This document shows, piece by piece, positions 56,054-64,000 of a DNA stretch of 64,000 nucleotides. The notes under the pieces are model-generated. The model did not search any database. It was not told where the DNA came from and worked only from the letters and a program-made list of their open reading frames with translations. Source of the stretch: Rippkaea orientalis PCC 8801 (lineage in GTDB: Bacteria > Cyanobacteriota > Cyanobacteriia > Cyanobacteriales > Microcystaceae); assembly GCF_000021805.1 (NCBI RefSeq), contig NC_011726.1:1054001-1118000 (forward strand), given 5' to 3'. Position 1 is the first letter of the stretch. Every line of letters begins with the position of its first letter. The translations under genes were made by a program, and so were the position numbers.

Positions 56054-56554
56054 ATGCAAACAGACTTTGAAGAATTGTTTTACCAAGCAGAAGATCATTA
56101 TCTACAAGCTCCAGAAATTGATAAGGTTAAAACTCAGGTTAGTTTACTAGGTGAACGCTTAGAAACTTATAAACTTTTAAGGGATCAAGAAATTGCCATT
56201 TTTCAACCCATTGCTGATAGCCTATTAAAAGCTTTTCCTCAAGAAACTATCTCCCTTATTGAAAAGGCTATTAAACATTGGCTGTGTGTCATGCGTTATG
56301 GAGCCATGGCCATGTTATTGAATAATCCTGACTTTTTTCGTCATCGGCTTTTAGAATGGTTAACCGATATTATTCATGCTCATGAAATGGTCACCATTGA
56401 ACAACATCTCTATGAACTATTAGAAGTCAGTTTACAAGAGAAACTAGATGGACACCAATTTCAGTTAATAAAGCCATTTTTAAGCCAAGCACAGACAACT
56501 TTACTAGATAAGAAAACCCCGGTTGAATCTTTAAGAGTAGGTGAAACAGTATGA
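56054..56554 (+). CDS. Phycobilisome-like (globin-fold) protein, Slr0146-like
   Basis: 166 residues, all-helical. CVMRYGAMAMLLNNPDFFRH resembles the E-F helix region of allophycocyanin-type proteins, but no chromophore-binding cysteine is obvious at the usual place, so it probably does not carry a bilin. Paralogue at 57772-58245. It is separated from its neighbour by 10 bases and overlaps the next gene by four (ATGA). Confidence 0.78.
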   Translation: MQTDFEELFYQAEDHYLQAPEIDKVKTQVSLLGERLETYKLLRDQEIAIFQPIADSLLKAFPQETISLIEKAIKHWLCVMRYGAMAMLLNNPDFFRHRLLEWLTDIIHAHEMVTIEQHLYELLEVSLQEKLDGHQFQLIKPFLSQAQTTLLDKKTPVESLRVGETV

Positions 56555-57225
56555 TTGATGTCGCTAGTTTAGTTAAAAATAATCCGATTAAAGGAAATTA
56601 TTTTTCCCCGGATTCTTATGTCCAAGGAGACTTTGAATTTGGACTCATTGAAAACCGCAGTGGTTCTCGGTTATTAGCCTTACCAGAAACGCTTTTACAG
56701 GCACTTTATGCCAGTTTAGACGATGAAATTGGACCCGCATTAGGCATTGCTTTATTTAGCTGTGGTCGCTGGTGGGGAAAAAGTTTTTATCGACGATTTG
56801 CCGAAGAAGTTGGAAACTATTACGGTCAACCTTTATCACAAATGGAGATGATTGAATTTCTACAGTGCTTAAAGGAATGCTGGAAAACTCATGGATGGGG
56901 AATCCTTGATGTAGATTTAAAGTATTACCAGCAAGGATTCATGGTGATCAAAATTGTTAACTCAGCCTTTGCACAATTTGCTCCCCAAGGTAAGCGTCCA
57001 ATGTGTTTCTTAGAAGCAGGAGTTTTAAGCTCATTTTTTAGTCAAATAACCGGACAAGATTTACACTGCATCCAAACTTCTTGTGAATCTTTAGGGTCTG
57101 ACTCTAACCAGTTTGTTATTGGTATTGCGGAGCGTATTAAACCCACTGAAGCTTGGCTAGAAGAAGGACATGATCATGCTACCATTATGGAGCTTTTATG
57201 TCGCAATCAATCCCAAGTTAGTTAA
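56551..57225 (+). CDS. V4R domain protein, Slr0147-like
   Basis: 224 residues with a V4R domain (~60-210): GIALFSCGRWWGKSFYRRF, CWKTHGWGILDVDLKYYQQG and CESLGSDSNQFVIGIAERI. It is a paralogue of the first gene of the operon; both share the GRWWGK/GKEWGK position. Two V4R proteins in one operon suggest a heterodimer (inference). Confidence 0.85.
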   Translation: MIDVASLVKNNPIKGNYFSPDSYVQGDFEFGLIENRSGSRLLALPETLLQALYASLDDEIGPALGIALFSCGRWWGKSFYRRFAEEVGNYYGQPLSQMEMIEFLQCLKECWKTHGWGILDVDLKYYQQGFMVIKIVNSAFAQFAPQGKRPMCFLEAGVLSSFFSQITGQDLHCIQTSCESLGSDSNQFVIGIAERIKPTEAWLEEGHDHATIMELLCRNQSQVS

Positions 57226-57246
57226 CTAAAATAAGGAGAGTATAGG

Positions 57247-57729
57247 GTGGCTAAAATTGTCAAACTTGACCCCATTAATCAAGAGGTATCTGTTCAGACT
57301 AATGACAATCTTCTCTGTGCTTTATTAGCCAATGAATTGAATGTCTTAGAAGAATGTGGGGGGAGAGGAATGTGTTCTACTTGCCATGTTTATATTACAG
57401 CAGGAATGGACAGTTTATCTCCTGTTAATCGCAGAGAAATGCGGACTTTAGAAGTAATTACTACCGCAAATAAATTCTCTCGACTTGCTTGTCAAGCACG
57501 AGTGCTAAAAGAAGGAGTTGTGGTAGAAGTTCCTTCAGGGATGTATGTCAGTCAAATTGACAATATTGAAGATTTAATTGGCCGCAGAGCCGAAGAAAAC
57601 ATCTTACACCCTTTAACTGGTACGGTGTTAGTAGAAGCGGGTAAATTAGTCACTCGTTCTATGATTACTAAACTCAAAGATACCAAAGTTGAGGTATCAG
57701 AATATATGTCCAAAACTCAGGATATATAA
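57247..57729 (+). CDS. 2Fe-2S ferredoxin-like protein, Slr0148-like
   Basis: 160 residues. An adrenodoxin-type 2Fe-2S site: Cys37-x5-Cys43-x2-Cys46 in ECGGRGMCSTCHV and Cys82 in RLACQARV. A C-terminal ~60 residues beyond the ferredoxin fold is extra. GTG start at 57247, with AAGGAG eight to fifteen bases upstream. It resembles chlorosome-envelope iron-sulfur proteins as well; an electron-transfer or redox-sensing role in PSII assembly is inferred. Confidence 0.85.
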   Translation: MAKIVKLDPINQEVSVQTNDNLLCALLANELNVLEECGGRGMCSTCHVYITAGMDSLSPVNRREMRTLEVITTANKFSRLACQARVLKEGVVVEVPSGMYVSQIDNIEDLIGRRAEENILHPLTGTVLVEAGKLVTRSMITKLKDTKVEVSEYMSKTQDI

Positions 57730-57771
57730 ACGATTTTGCAAGCTAATCATTATTTCAGAGAGTGTTAAACT

Positions 57772-58245
57772 ATGTTCAAAGAATTAGGCCGTTTAAATTT
57801 AGATCTCAATGACCGTTATGCGACGGATGATGAATTACAATTCCTTGAAGATTACCTAAATTCAGCCGAAAAACGCATCAGTGTTTATGAAAAAATTCGA
57901 GATAATGAGCAAAGTATTCTCGAAGAAGTTGAAGCAAAAATGCACGAACTTAATAAAAATAACGTCTTATTTAGAATGGGAGAACATGAAATACAAATTT
58001 GCAGTCGAGATCGTAAAAATGCAGTACGTTATGCAAGTGCTGCTATGTTAATTGATGATTTAGACCGCTTGAGAGATGGGTTATTAATTTGGGTTCAAAC
58101 AATTGTCCGTGCTATTGGCTATAAACATTTTGTTAAAACCCATTATCCCGTGATTCAAGAAGTTATCCAAAAATATCTTACCCCAGAAGAAGCTGCTTTA
58201 ATTATGCCAGCTTTACAGTTGGATCACACCATTTTAAGTGCCTGA
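57772..58245 (+). CDS. Phycobilisome-like (globin-fold) protein, Slr0149-like
   Basis: 157 residues, all-helical, with ICSRDRKNAVRYASAAMLID matching the allophycocyanin-like core, again without a clear bilin cysteine. Paralogue of the gene at 56054. The two V4R and two globin-like genes alternate, consistent with paired complexes. Confidence 0.8.
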   Translation: MFKELGRLNLDLNDRYATDDELQFLEDYLNSAEKRISVYEKIRDNEQSILEEVEAKMHELNKNNVLFRMGEHEIQICSRDRKNAVRYASAAMLIDDLDRLRDGLLIWVQTIVRAIGYKHFVKTHYPVIQEVIQKYLTPEEAALIMPALQLDHTILSA

Positions 58246-58297
58246 AAAAACTCAATTCTTTAGACTATTAACATTACATTTTTAAGGAGTTTTAATC

Positions 58298-58618
58298 ATG
58301 AATAATGACAATAGAGCGTTTTCTGTCACCTTAGTTAATGAAAAGAAAGAACTTGAAAAAACAATTGAAGTCAATTCTGACCAATACATCCTTGATATTG
58401 CTGAAAGTCAAGGTGTTAATCATCCTTCTTCTTGTCGTGCCGGGTGTTGCTTTGATTGTTTAGGGAAGGTGTTAGAAGGAACCGTAGAACAAACGGCTAA
58501 AGCTTTAGAATTTCTTCGTCCTGATGAACTAAAAGCAGGTTATGTTTTACTTTGCGCTGCTTCTCCTACTTCTAATTGTAAAATTATTACCCATCAGGCA
58601 GAAGAGTATTTAGATTAA
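58298..58618 (+). CDS. Plant-type 2Fe-2S ferredoxin, Slr0150-like
   Basis: 106 residues. Cys46-x4-Cys51-x2-Cys54 in SSCRAGCCFDCLG and Cys86 in YVLLCAAS; the final spacing (31) is two longer than the usual 29, and an extra Cys50 sits in the loop. AAGGAG lies 11 bases before the ATG. A second iron-sulfur protein in the operon, different in type from the first. Confidence 0.88.
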   Translation: MNNDNRAFSVTLVNEKKELEKTIEVNSDQYILDIAESQGVNHPSSCRAGCCFDCLGKVLEGTVEQTAKALEFLRPDELKAGYVLLCAASPTSNCKIITHQAEEYLD

Positions 58619-58660
58619 TTGTTAATTGTGTAAACGTTTGAATAAAAAGGGATTTTAACC

Positions 58661-59587
58661 ATGGAACCACAAGTAGAACAGTCAATATTAGACGAACAAC
58701 CAAGCCAAAATAGTTTACCAATGATCTTAGATATTTGCTCAGGTATTGGACTTTTTGGTGGAGTCGTTGGTTCTCTCTTTAATAACGTTGCTTTAGCGAC
58801 TATTCCTGTTTCCATTGCTCTTGCTATGCAAATGGCTAACCGCAGACAACTAGCAGTGGAAAATGCTCAAATTCAACAAGCTACTCTTGTTCAATTAAAC
58901 GAGCAAATTAATCACAATCAAACGATACTATCTCAACAGATTAGTAAATTTCAACAGGAGATTGATTTGTATATCAGTCAACAAAACCAAGACCATAAAA
59001 AGCAAATTAAGGAGGTTTCAGAAAAGCTAGAACAAAACCTTCATCAAAACACGATGGAAGTGAAAAAATCAATTGCTGAAGCTGAGCAAGAACGGGAGCA
59101 AATAAGTCAATTGACCTATGATTTAAAGCAACACCAACAACAGATTCAAATCATTGTTAGTGAATTGCAACAAATTGAGAACTTCTCTGTTGTTATTGAT
59201 GGCAATAGTCATCAGGCTAATACTTATTATGAACGGGGACTCAGTTATCAGAAATTGGGCAATAAAACGGGAGCCATTCAAGATTATACAGAAGCGTTAC
59301 ATCTTGATTCTACCTATGCTAAAGCCTATCACCATCGAGGCATTCTTTTAGCAGAATTAGGCAACCGTAAACAAGCAGTAGAAGATTTACGTCTGGCTGC
59401 TAAATACTACTTTGAACAAGGTGATCTTAAGGGTTATCAACAAGCGCGAGATTTAAGCAAGGAATTTTATGAAATTCGTCATTTTGCAGAAGATGAGATC
59501 CCTTTGAACGCTTCACAAGAGTTTGAACATCACGAACAAGACAATCAGTCCATAGAAGTTATCTCTGTGGGTAATCTTTTCTCCTAA
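58661..59587 (+). CDS. TPR membrane protein, Slr0151-like
   Basis: 308 residues. Two short hydrophobic segments (~23-40, ~47-61) near the N-terminus, a long coiled coil (~70-175, Gln/Glu-rich), then two TPR units (~187-250, YYERGLSYQKLGNKTGAIQD and AYHHRGILLAELGNRKQAVE). Slr0151 acts in photosystem II assembly and repair in Synechocystis. Last gene of the operon; no SpkG (Slr0152) kinase gene follows. Confidence 0.85.
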   Translation: MEPQVEQSILDEQPSQNSLPMILDICSGIGLFGGVVGSLFNNVALATIPVSIALAMQMANRRQLAVENAQIQQATLVQLNEQINHNQTILSQQISKFQQEIDLYISQQNQDHKKQIKEVSEKLEQNLHQNTMEVKKSIAEAEQEREQISQLTYDLKQHQQQIQIIVSELQQIENFSVVIDGNSHQANTYYERGLSYQKLGNKTGAIQDYTEALHLDSTYAKAYHHRGILLAELGNRKQAVEDLRLAAKYYFEQGDLKGYQQARDLSKEFYEIRHFAEDEIPLNASQEFEHHEQDNQSIEVISVGNLFS

Positions 59588-59618
59588 CCACTCAGCTTGA
59601 TTTCACTCAGTAGAACTT

Positions 59619-59643
59619 GGGTAAGCGATCGCTTGCCCTTTTT
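59619..59643 (+). terminator. Rho-independent terminator of the PAP operon
   Basis: GGGTAAGCGAT/ATCGCTTGCCC (one G:T pair) directly followed by TTTTT, 31 bases after the last stop. The stem contains a HIP1 octamer. Confidence 0.8.
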
Positions 59644-59681
59644 GTGTCCATTTGAGCGCAAGACATTTAGGGGGTTAATGA

Positions 59682-59709
59682 AGTCAGAAGTCAGAAGTCA
59701 GAAGTTAGT
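59682..59709. repeat. AGTCAGA heptamer tandem repeat
   Basis: Three exact AGTCAGA units and one diverged AGTTAGT; a heptanucleotide STRR. Confidence 0.85.
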
Positions 59710-59735
59710 GGTTTGGCAAGCTCACCAACCAGTCA

Positions 59736-59764
59736 GTAGGGGCTTAGTAATATTAAGCCCTAAC
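59736..59764. repeat. Dispersed palindrome, TTAGTAATATTAA core
   Basis: GTAGGGGCTTAG then TAATATTAAGCCCTAAC; same family as 6316 and 11789. Confidence 0.75.
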
Positions 59765-59842
59765 GGGGGTAAAAAATTTTTTACTCAAAGGCCTTGACAA
59801 ACCTTTTGGGTTTTAGCTACTATAGTATTCGGCTTGAAAATT

Positions 59843-59916
59843 GGGACTGTAGTTCAATTGGTTAGAGCACCGCCCTGTCACGGCGGAAGTTGCGGGTTCG
59901 AGCCCCGTCAGTCCCG
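59843..59916 (+). tRNA. tRNA-Asp (anticodon GTC)
   Basis: GGGACTG pairs with CAGTCCC; the anticodon loop CTGTCAC and T-arm GCGGGTTCGAGCCCCGT are complete. CCA is not encoded; discriminator G at 59916. Confidence 0.97.
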
Positions 59917-60138
59917 TTAAAAAAATCATTCATTCTTTAAAATCCCACAACGGAAGATTAAATTATTTTAATTTATTTTCGTTGACGGTTAAGGGTTAAT
60001 TGCTTGCCAGAATTTTTGGACATAAAAAGACCATCATGATACCTATAAATTAAAATTTTACCCTATTTGAGAGATTTGTCAACTATTCAAGCAACTTTTT
60101 CTGATAAAATTAACATAAATTACTCTTTTTTTTATCAG

Positions 60139-61071
60139 ATGAGCATTCCTGACTTTCAATCAATTTTGCTTCCTTTGCTGAAATATTCAGGAGATAAACA
60201 AGAACATTCTTTGAGAGAGTCTATTGAATATTTAGCTGGTATTTTTAATCTCACTGATGAAGAAAAACGAGAATTATTACCCAGTGGACAACAAGCTATT
60301 TTTGATAATCGGGTAGGATGGGCAAAAACGTATCTAAAAAAAGCCCATTTAATAGAAACAACAAAACGAGGATATTTTAGAATAACTGACCAAGGAATAA
60401 CGGTTCTTCAGCAAAATTATCAAAAAATTGATACAAATTTTCTTAAACAATTTGAAGAGTTTAATGAGTTTCACTTGGGAACTAAGACTAAAAAAGATTC
60501 TACTAATAATAGTGAAAATTCAGAATTAAGTTGTTTATCTTTAAATGATCAAATTCAAACACCAGAAGAATTATTAGATCAACTATATCAAAAGATAAAA
60601 GATGATTTAAAACAAGAGATTTTAGAACAAATCATGAGATGTTCTCCTGAATTTTTTGAAAGATTGGTTATAGATTTATTAATTAAGATGGGATACGGTG
60701 GTTCAAAAAAAGAAGCAGGTAAAGCAGTGGGTAAAGCTAAAGATGGGGGCATTGATGGAATTATTAAAGAAGATAGATTAGGATTAGATATTATTTATAT
60801 TCAAGCTAAGCGATGGGAAGGAACTGTCGGAAGACCAGAAATCCAAAAATTTGTAGGAGCATTATTAGGACAACAAGCTAAAAAAGGCATTTTTATTACT
60901 ACTTCTCAATTTAGCAAAGAAGCAAAAGAATATGTTGCTATTATAGACAGTAAAATTATTTTGATTAGTGGAGATCTTTTAAGTGAGTTGTTGAGTGATT
61001 ACAATGTAGGTGTTTCGGTTATTAAGTCCTATGAAATTAAAAAAATAGATACAGATTATTTTACCGAATAA
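60139..61071 (+). CDS. mrr: Mrr-type restriction endonuclease
   Basis: 310 residues. N-terminal winged-helix Mrr_N domain (~5-95, PDFQSILLPLLKYSGD, GYFRITDQGITVLQ), a polar linker, and a C-terminal Mrr catalytic domain (~170-290) with Glu174, Asp206 in GGIDGIIK and Gln222-Ala-Lys224 in IQAKRW. These are the PD-(D/E)XK residues in the Mrr variant. Cleaves modified DNA in known members. Start at ATG 60139; the open frame begins at a TTG at 60067. It stands alone next to a tRNA gene. Confidence 0.88.
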   Translation: MSIPDFQSILLPLLKYSGDKQEHSLRESIEYLAGIFNLTDEEKRELLPSGQQAIFDNRVGWAKTYLKKAHLIETTKRGYFRITDQGITVLQQNYQKIDTNFLKQFEEFNEFHLGTKTKKDSTNNSENSELSCLSLNDQIQTPEELLDQLYQKIKDDLKQEILEQIMRCSPEFFERLVIDLLIKMGYGGSKKEAGKAVGKAKDGGIDGIIKEDRLGLDIIYIQAKRWEGTVGRPEIQKFVGALLGQQAKKGIFITTSQFSKEAKEYVAIIDSKIILISGDLLSELLSDYNVGVSVIKSYEIKKIDTDYFTE

Positions 61072-61090
61072 ATTAGATCAATTAACTTTA

Positions 61091-61119
61091 GTATAGGCTT
61101 AATATTATTAGAACCGTAC
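61091..61119. repeat. Degenerate palindrome, TTAATATTATTA core
   Basis: GTATAGGCTTAAT then ATTATTAGAACCGTAC, 20 bases after the mrr stop; a decayed member of the 6316/11789 family. Confidence 0.6.
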
Positions 61120-61209
61120 TGAATTGGTGACTTCATTTAATCATGCCATCTAGTTACAAGAAATTGGCTATAATGAAATAAAACAATAATCTAAGTAGAG
61201 AAAAATAAG

Positions 61210-61641
61210 ATGAATCAAGACTCTTCCACTAGATTAGACCGCTTAGAAGCCTTGGCAGAGAATATTTTGACAGGATTAGCCCAAACAAACCTCTCTATAG
61301 ACAAAATTAGGGAAGAATTGTCAGAAACTAACAAAGCATTGGCACAAACTAACAAAGCATTGGCAGAAACTAACAAAGGACTACTAGAAACGAGAGCGAT
61401 CGCTAATTCTAATGCTAAATCGATTCAAGCTTTATCAGGGGAATGGCAAGAAACTCGTAAAGAATGGGAAAAAGATCGCAGAGGAATTTATCAATTATTA
61501 GGTCAGTTAACCCGTTCGATGTCTGATTTTTATGACGTACAATCAGATTTTTATTACCGTTTTGACCAGATAGATGAACGACAAGTTAGAATAACCGAAA
61601 TTCTTAATCGTTATCTTCCTCCAGATAACCCTGAAAATTAA
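61210..61641 (+). CDS. Coiled-coil protein with ETNKAL repeats, unknown function
   Basis: 143 residues, predicted mostly coiled coil. Tandem near-repeats ETNKALAQTNKALAETNKGL sit at ~38-57, made by in-frame duplication at the DNA level. Related in style to the broken gene at 7916-8249; such proteins are numerous in cyanobacteria. It ends 25 bases before the cysteine desulfurase gene and may be cotranscribed. Confidence 0.78.
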   Translation: MNQDSSTRLDRLEALAENILTGLAQTNLSIDKIREELSETNKALAQTNKALAETNKGLLETRAIANSNAKSIQALSGEWQETRKEWEKDRRGIYQLLGQLTRSMSDFYDVQSDFYYRFDQIDERQVRITEILNRYLPPDNPEN

Positions 61642-61666
61642 TAAAATCGATAATTAATAATTGATT

Positions 61667-62833
61667 ATGTTACATCGTCCAATTTATTTAGATTGTCATT
61701 CAACAACCCCAATGGATGAGAGAGTATTAGAAGCGATGCTCCCTTACTTTACTGAACAGTTTGGCAACCCTTCTAGTATTACCCATCTTTACGGATGGGA
61801 AGCAGAAGCGGCTGTTAAAAAGTCCAGAGAAATCTTAGCTAATGCCATTGATTGTAGCCCAGAAGAAATTGTTTTTACCAGTGGAGCAACCGAAGCCAAT
61901 AATTTAGCTATTAAAGGAGTTGCTGAAGCCTATTTTAATCAAGGACAACATATTATTACCCTTGAAACCGAACATCGAGCGGTATTAGATCCCTGCCATT
62001 ATTTAGAAGGATTAGGATTTGAAGTAACCTTATTACCCGTTCAAAAAGATGGATTAATTAATCCAGACGAGTTAGAAAAAGCCATCCGTCCTGAAACCAT
62101 TTTAGTCTCGATTATGGCAGCTAATAATGAAATTGGAGTTCTACAACCCCTCAAAGAAATTGGAGAAATTTGTCATAAACATCAAGTTTTATTTCATAGC
62201 GATGCAGCGCAAGCCATTGGGAAAATTCCCCTAAACGTTCAAGAGATGAAAATTGACTTAATGTCTCTGACGGCTCATAAAGTTTATGGACCCAAAGGGA
62301 TTGGAGCCTTATATGTTCGTCGTCGAGATCCTAGAGTGCGTTTAGCTGCTCAATTACACGGAGGAGGACAAGAAAGGGGAATGCGATCGGGAACCCTCTA
62401 TACCCCGCAAATTGTCGGGTTTGCGAAAGCAGTAGAATTAGGAATAGGGGAAATGGAGTCCGAAGGAAAACGACAAAAGGAACTGCGCGATCGCCTGTGG
62501 GAACAATTCAGTCAACTAGAAGGCATTCATCTCAATGGGCATCCAACGCAACGATTATCAGGCAATCTTAATGTTAGTATAGAAAAAGTAGATGGTTCGG
62601 CCTTATTATTAGGATTACAATCAGTAGTAGCGGTTTCTTCTGGTTCAGCCTGTTCGTCTACGGAAACCAAACCCTCCCATGTGCTCAAAGCCCTAGGTCA
62701 CAACGACGACCTTGCTTACGCATCTCTACGCTTTGGTTTAGGACGCTTTACCACAACTCAGGAGATTGAACAAGTTGCCCAAGCAACCTTAGCAACGATT
62801 CGATCTTTGCGTCAAGCTATCGTGTCTCTTTGA
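61667..62833 (+). CDS. Cysteine desulfurase (NifS/IscS family)
   Basis: 388 residues. PLP lysine Lys205 in SLTAHKVYGPKG, and the catalytic cysteine loop SSGSACSSTETKPSH near residue 325. Releases sulfur from cysteine for Fe-S clusters, thiamine or tRNA thiolation. The IscS-like active-site loop places it in group I. ATG 61667 begins MLHRPIYLDCHSTTPMD, the family N-terminus. NifS or IscS cannot be separated here; no nif genes are adjacent. Confidence 0.92.
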   Translation: MLHRPIYLDCHSTTPMDERVLEAMLPYFTEQFGNPSSITHLYGWEAEAAVKKSREILANAIDCSPEEIVFTSGATEANNLAIKGVAEAYFNQGQHIITLETEHRAVLDPCHYLEGLGFEVTLLPVQKDGLINPDELEKAIRPETILVSIMAANNEIGVLQPLKEIGEICHKHQVLFHSDAAQAIGKIPLNVQEMKIDLMSLTAHKVYGPKGIGALYVRRRDPRVRLAAQLHGGGQERGMRSGTLYTPQIVGFAKAVELGIGEMESEGKRQKELRDRLWEQFSQLEGIHLNGHPTQRLSGNLNVSIEKVDGSALLLGLQSVVAVSSGSACSSTETKPSHVLKALGHNDDLAYASLRFGLGRFTTTQEIEQVAQATLATIRSLRQAIVSL

Positions 62834-63399
62834 AATTGTGTAAATGTTCTCTTGCTAATTGTCTGCCATTCAGGTTATATTCAGGTTAAAATTACCTAGA
62901 GGCTGTTTTGTCACCCCTTTGGATCTAAACTCCAATTAGGAATTAGATACACCTGGCCAGCTAAGGTTATTCTAGGGTGACACCACTCGAATTTGACTCA
63001 AAGTAGTCACTCGTTTTCCAATTTCGTAAGAAAAATCATTAAAAATGGTTTTCTTCTTCTGTTCAGTTCTCAACTTATTCACCTAAAAAGCGTCTTAAAT
63101 AAATGCTGGTGCTAACAAGTTTATTTTCCGAGGAGTCTATTACAAAATCAATAACAACCATTGTTATCTGATGGGTAGAGATACACCCAAAAAAATGGCA
63201 ACCTCATCAGACGGGATACGTCAGCTTAATTGAATAGCTGATTTTCAGGTAAAAGATATAAGGTGAGTAGAATTTTGCATTGTTTCCCATTGACGTGAAG
63301 TCAATATTAGCAATCTAGACAATTTTTCAGCCAATTCACATTGACAGACACTCCATGGCGCAGTGTCATCACTTGTTACATAAAGTTTGAGGGAATTGC
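62834..63399 (+). promoter_or_regulatory. 566-base leader/intergenic region upstream of the RNase E/G gene
   Basis: No open frame of useful length on either strand. It contains the direct repeat ATTCAGGTTA and several T-rich tracts. Synechocystis rne has a long U-rich 5' UTR used in autoregulation, so the same may hold here (inference). Promoter elements were not identified with confidence. Confidence 0.4.
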
Positions 63400-64000
63400 A
63401 TGCCAAAGCAAATTATTATCGCGGAGCAACACCATATTGCTGCTGTTTTCTGGGAAGATCAAATTCAAGAATTGGTAGTAGCCACAGGCAACCAACAAGT
63501 CGGAGACATTTATTTAGGATTAGTTGAAAATGTCATCCCAGGCATTGATGCAGCCTTTGTGAATATCGGAGATGCCGAACGCAATGGGTTTATTCATGTC
63601 ACCGATTTAGGCCCTGTGAGGTTAAAAAAGAGTGCAGGAGCTATTACGGAACTGCTGACCCCCCAGCAAAAAGTCCTGGTTCAAGTGATGAAAGAACCCA
63701 CGGGGAACAAGGGACCTCGACTAACGGGCAATATTACCCTACCTGGACGCTATTTAGTCTTAATGCCCTATGGTAAGGGGGTCAACCTCTCCAGACGCAT
63801 TAAAACTGATGATGAACGAAGTCGCTTACGCGCTCTGGCTATTTTGATTAAACCCGCCGGAATGGGACTTCTGGTGCGTACGGAAGCCGAAGGCAAAGCC
63901 GAAGAAGCCATCATGGAGGATTTAGAGTTTCTTCAGCGACAATGGGAATCTATCCAAGTTCAAGCCACTTCTACCCGTCCTCCATCCCTGTTGAACCGAG
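63400..64000 (+). CDS. rne: Ribonuclease E/G family endonuclease (N-terminal part)
   Basis: First 200 residues; the rest lies beyond the window. The S1 domain is visible (GDIYLGLVENVIPGIDAAFVNIGDAERNGFIHVTDLG), followed by the start of the RNase E/G catalytic region (TGNITLPGRYLVLMPYGKGVNLSRRIKTDDERSRL). It initiates mRNA decay and rRNA processing in cyanobacteria. GAGGGA lies before the ATG. Confidence 0.92.
   Translation, partial: MPKQIIIAEQHHIAAVFWEDQIQELVVATGNQQVGDIYLGLVENVIPGIDAAFVNIGDAERNGFIHVTDLGPVRLKKSAGAITELLTPQQKVLVQVMKEPTGNKGPRLTGNITLPGRYLVLMPYGKGVNLSRRIKTDDERSRLRALAILIKPAGMGLLVRTEAEGKAEEAIMEDLEFLQRQWESIQVQATSTRPPSLLNR

Noticed and set aside
59682-59709. Possible CRISPR-like array
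   Set aside because: Heptamer units are directly adjacent with no spacers; it is a simple tandem repeat. No CRISPR array was seen in the window.
59597-59797. 66-residue + strand open frame after the PAP operon
   Set aside because: Starts before the terminator hairpin and reads through the terminator, tandem repeat and palindrome, so it is not plausible as a gene.
59843-61071. tRNA-Asp as an integration site for the mrr region
   Set aside because: No integrase gene and no second copy of the tRNA 3' end was found downstream.
60139-61641. Mrr gene plus coiled-coil gene as a defence island
   Set aside because: Only one nuclease gene with no methylase or other defence gene, bordered by a tRNA and housekeeping genes; too little to call an island.

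Overview
The window is a stretch of cyanobacterial chromosome, most likely from a unicellular Cyanothece/Crocosphaera/Rippkaea-type organism. The evidence is two NDH-1 operons (ndhA-I-G-E and ndhC-K-J), a CRR7-like gene, a photosystem II assembly (PAP, slr0144-slr0151-like) operon, a CruA/CruP-type lycopene cyclase, a hopanoid radical SAM gene (hpnJ), a glycine-rich RRM protein, frequent GCGATCGC (HIP1) octamers, low GC and many small palindromes and short tandem repeats between genes. The species assignment is inference.

Layout. 1-2.8 kb: menD (5' end cut off), speD, a small conserved protein and ispE. 2.9-6.3 kb: a periplasmic ligand-binding protein paired with a membrane HAMP-PAS-SpoIIE phosphatase. 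6.4-9.8 kb: a fasciclin protein, a DUF6671-like protein, a frameshifted coiled-coil gene and hpnJ. 10-12.9 kb: ndhAIGE. 13-15.4 kb: a secreted fasciclin protein, a decayed DUF29 gene carrying a palindromic repeat, and dnaN. 16-20.9 kb: a small membrane protein and a GldA/GldF/GldG-like ABC cluster with a DUF4340 gene. 20.9-24.7 kb: pstS-C-A-B with a candidate Pho box. 25.2-30.7 kb: thrC, then a two-gene cassette of a nuclease-ParA fusion and a ParB-like/Rho_N protein, then a cobA-hemD fusion. 30.8-41.2 kb: cruA/cruP, an ABC ATPase with a small membrane partner, a glycosyltransferase, a Uma2 nuclease, recQ, aroA and an esterase. 41.5-54.4 kb: ndhCKJ, small unknown genes, glgX, a KefB-type antiporter, murJ, an IS605-type remnant, the RRM gene, a CRR7-like gene and tRNA-Gln. 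54.5-59.6 kb: a MITE-like element and the PAP operon, closed by a clear terminator. 59.8-64 kb: tRNA-Asp, an Mrr nuclease, a coiled-coil protein, a cysteine desulfurase and the start of the RNase E/G gene behind a long leader.

Most genes are housekeeping or photosynthetic. The two points most worth following are the PD-(D/E)XK-ParA plus ParB-like/Rho_N cassette at 26461-28587, which looks like a partition module rebuilt around a nuclease domain, and the families of palindromes with a shared GTAGGGG/CCCCTAC outer stem but different cores that sit just past stop codons, one of them inside a broken gene. All functional statements come from reading sequence motifs; no database search was run.
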